Shown here: one piece after another, positions 63,314-64,000 of the stretch
Numbering within the stretch: position 1 is the first letter of the stretch
How the letters are laid out: each line of letters opens with the position of its first letter
Source: Hyphomicrobium sp.
Lineage (GTDB): Bacteria > Pseudomonadota > Alphaproteobacteria > Rhizobiales > Hyphomicrobiaceae
Reading direction: 5' to 3'
Assembly (NCBI GenBank): GCA_003987725.1
Contig: RXJH01000004.1
Coordinates: forward strand, 179,372-243,371
Length of the DNA: 64,000 nt
The notes under the pieces: generated by a model
Seen by the model: only the letters and a program-made list of their open reading frames with translations
Databases searched by the model: none
Told to the model about the DNA's origin: nothing
Translations under genes and position numbers: made by a program

Positions 63314-64000
63314 TCAGGGGGAGACGGACGGCGCGGTCCGCTCCGCCTGAAGCGGGGCCGAAGGCGGCAGCTCGCGGTCGTCGACGAAGACGTATCGCTT
63401 CAGTCTTTCGCTGGACTCGTTCTCGCGGGCGAGCACCATCTCGCCTTTGACGTCCGCCTCGATCAATGCCGACATCAGAACGTCGTAGTGCGCATCGAGC
63501 GCGCAGAGCAGGATCAGGTCGATGCCGGCGTTCAGCGCCTTTACGGCGGCGCCGCCCAGCCCGTCCTTCGAGCCGGTCACCGCGCCCATGCTGAAATCGT
63601 CCGTGATCAAAAGTCCGTCGTTTTCGAAGCGAGGTCTGATGACCCCGTTGATGACTGCCTCGGAGAATGACGCGGGCGTTGCCTTATCGATCGCATCGAC
63701 GCGGACGTGGCCGACCATGGTCGCAATTCCGGGCTCCGTCATGACGCGGCGAAACGGCAGCCAGTCGCTGAGCTCGAGCTGACTTTGTTTTGCGGTGAGT
63801 TCGCCCGAAGCGACGTGGGTGTCGCGCGCGACCCGGCCGAGGCCCGGGAAATGCTTCAGCGTGCAAATGATGTTGAATTTCGTCAGCGTGTCGCAATACC
63901 AACCGGCGACCTTGGCGACGAGGTAGGGATCGCTGTCGATGGCGCGCCAATAGATGCGCGTTTCGCCGTCATCGCGGGACGGCGTGCCGAGCCGCAGATC
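63314..64000 (-). CDS. nagZ: Beta-N-acetylhexosaminidase NagZ (partial, 5' end outside)
   Basis: C-terminal 228 residues of a GH3 glycosidase; the start lies beyond the window. The K-H-F-P-G-L-G-R motif (near 63870) with the following D-T-H, and the catalytic Asp in L-L-I-T-D-D-F-S-M-G-A-V, identify the NagZ subgroup, which removes GlcNAc from muropeptides in cell wall recycling. G-L-G replaces the more common G-H-G. The C-terminal extension after the GH3 barrel is short. Confidence 0.9.
   Translation of the reverse strand, partial: DLRLGTPSRDDGETRIYWRAIDSDPYLVAKVAGWYCDTLTKFNIICTLKHFPGLGRVARDTHVASGELTAKQSQLELSDWLPFRRVMTEPGIATMVGHVRVDAIDKATPASFSEAVINGVIRPRFENDGLLITDDFSMGAVTGSKDGLGGAAVKALNAGIDLILLCALDAHYDVLMSALIEADVKGEMVLARENESSERLKRYVFVDDRELPPSAPLQAERTAPSVSP

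Overview
The window is a 64 kb stretch of GC-rich chromosome from an alphaproteobacterium. Gene content points to the Hyphomicrobiales, most likely Hyphomicrobium or a close relative. The indicators are a CpdR response regulator next to an N-formylglutamate amidohydrolase gene and a tRNA-Val, GapR (DUF2312), DUF1244, DUF459, an NAD(P) transhydrogenase operon preceded by a tiny cytochrome oxidase subunit IV-like gene, a class A small heat shock gene behind a ROSE-type RNA thermometer, and a GckA-type glycerate kinase with pyruvate kinase. The genus is an inference. I see no insertion sequence, prophage, CRISPR array or toxin-antitoxin pair; this is mostly core chromosome.

Layout. 0.1-6.4 kb: thiamine thiazole genes (thiO, thiS, thiG, thiE), interrupted by a convergent 1147-residue transporter-acyltransferase-ligase fusion. 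6.5-8.7 kb: a CHAD protein and ferrochelatase. 8.7-16.4 kb: envelope functions (kdsD, a beta-barrel outer membrane protein, galU, galE, a lytic transglycosylase, a DUF459 protein). 16.5-22.7 kb: the gltBD glutamate synthase operon. 23.2-25.7 kb: Hsp20 with thermometer, an alpha/beta hydrolase, hisN. 25.8-26.2 kb: two tandem small RNA genes sharing an exact 33-bp core. 26.2-31.0 kb: N-formylglutamate amidohydrolase, cpdR, tRNA-Val(GAC), a TonB-dependent receptor. 31.1-38.4 kb: a DUF937 membrane protein, a sulfation set (cysC, cysQ, sulfotransferase), a Kdo 3-hydroxylase, a group 4 glycosyltransferase and rpmJ. 38.5-44.0 kb: a TPR protein and a glycerate kinase-DUF1036-pyk-TAXI operon. 44.2-46.1 kb: DUF1244, gapR, oxyR. 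46.2-52.0 kb: a DUF882 endopeptidase, a large L,D-transpeptidase and a sigma-54-dependent response regulator. 52.3-64.0 kb: pepF, kup, the cox4-like/pntAA/pntAB/pntB set, a YiiX-like hydrolase, an alpha/beta hydrolase, rpsU with a glycine-rich tail, a SnoaL-like protein and a partial nagZ.

Functional links. kdsD (toward Kdo), kdoO (Kdo hydroxylation), galU/galE (UDP-sugars), the sulfotransferase with PAPS-making CysC and PAP-clearing CysQ, and the glycosyltransferase suggest an elaborately modified surface glycan. The L,D-transpeptidase and DUF882 endopeptidase would make and cut the same 3-3 peptidoglycan cross-links. Glycerate kinase and pyruvate kinase sit on the 2-phosphoglycerate/PEP/pyruvate segment, which fits serine-cycle methylotrophy. 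Strongest items for follow-up: the tandem small RNAs, the ROSE thermometer with an RpoH-like promoter, the sulfation set, and a 73-nt three-way-junction element between kdoO and the glycosyltransferase.
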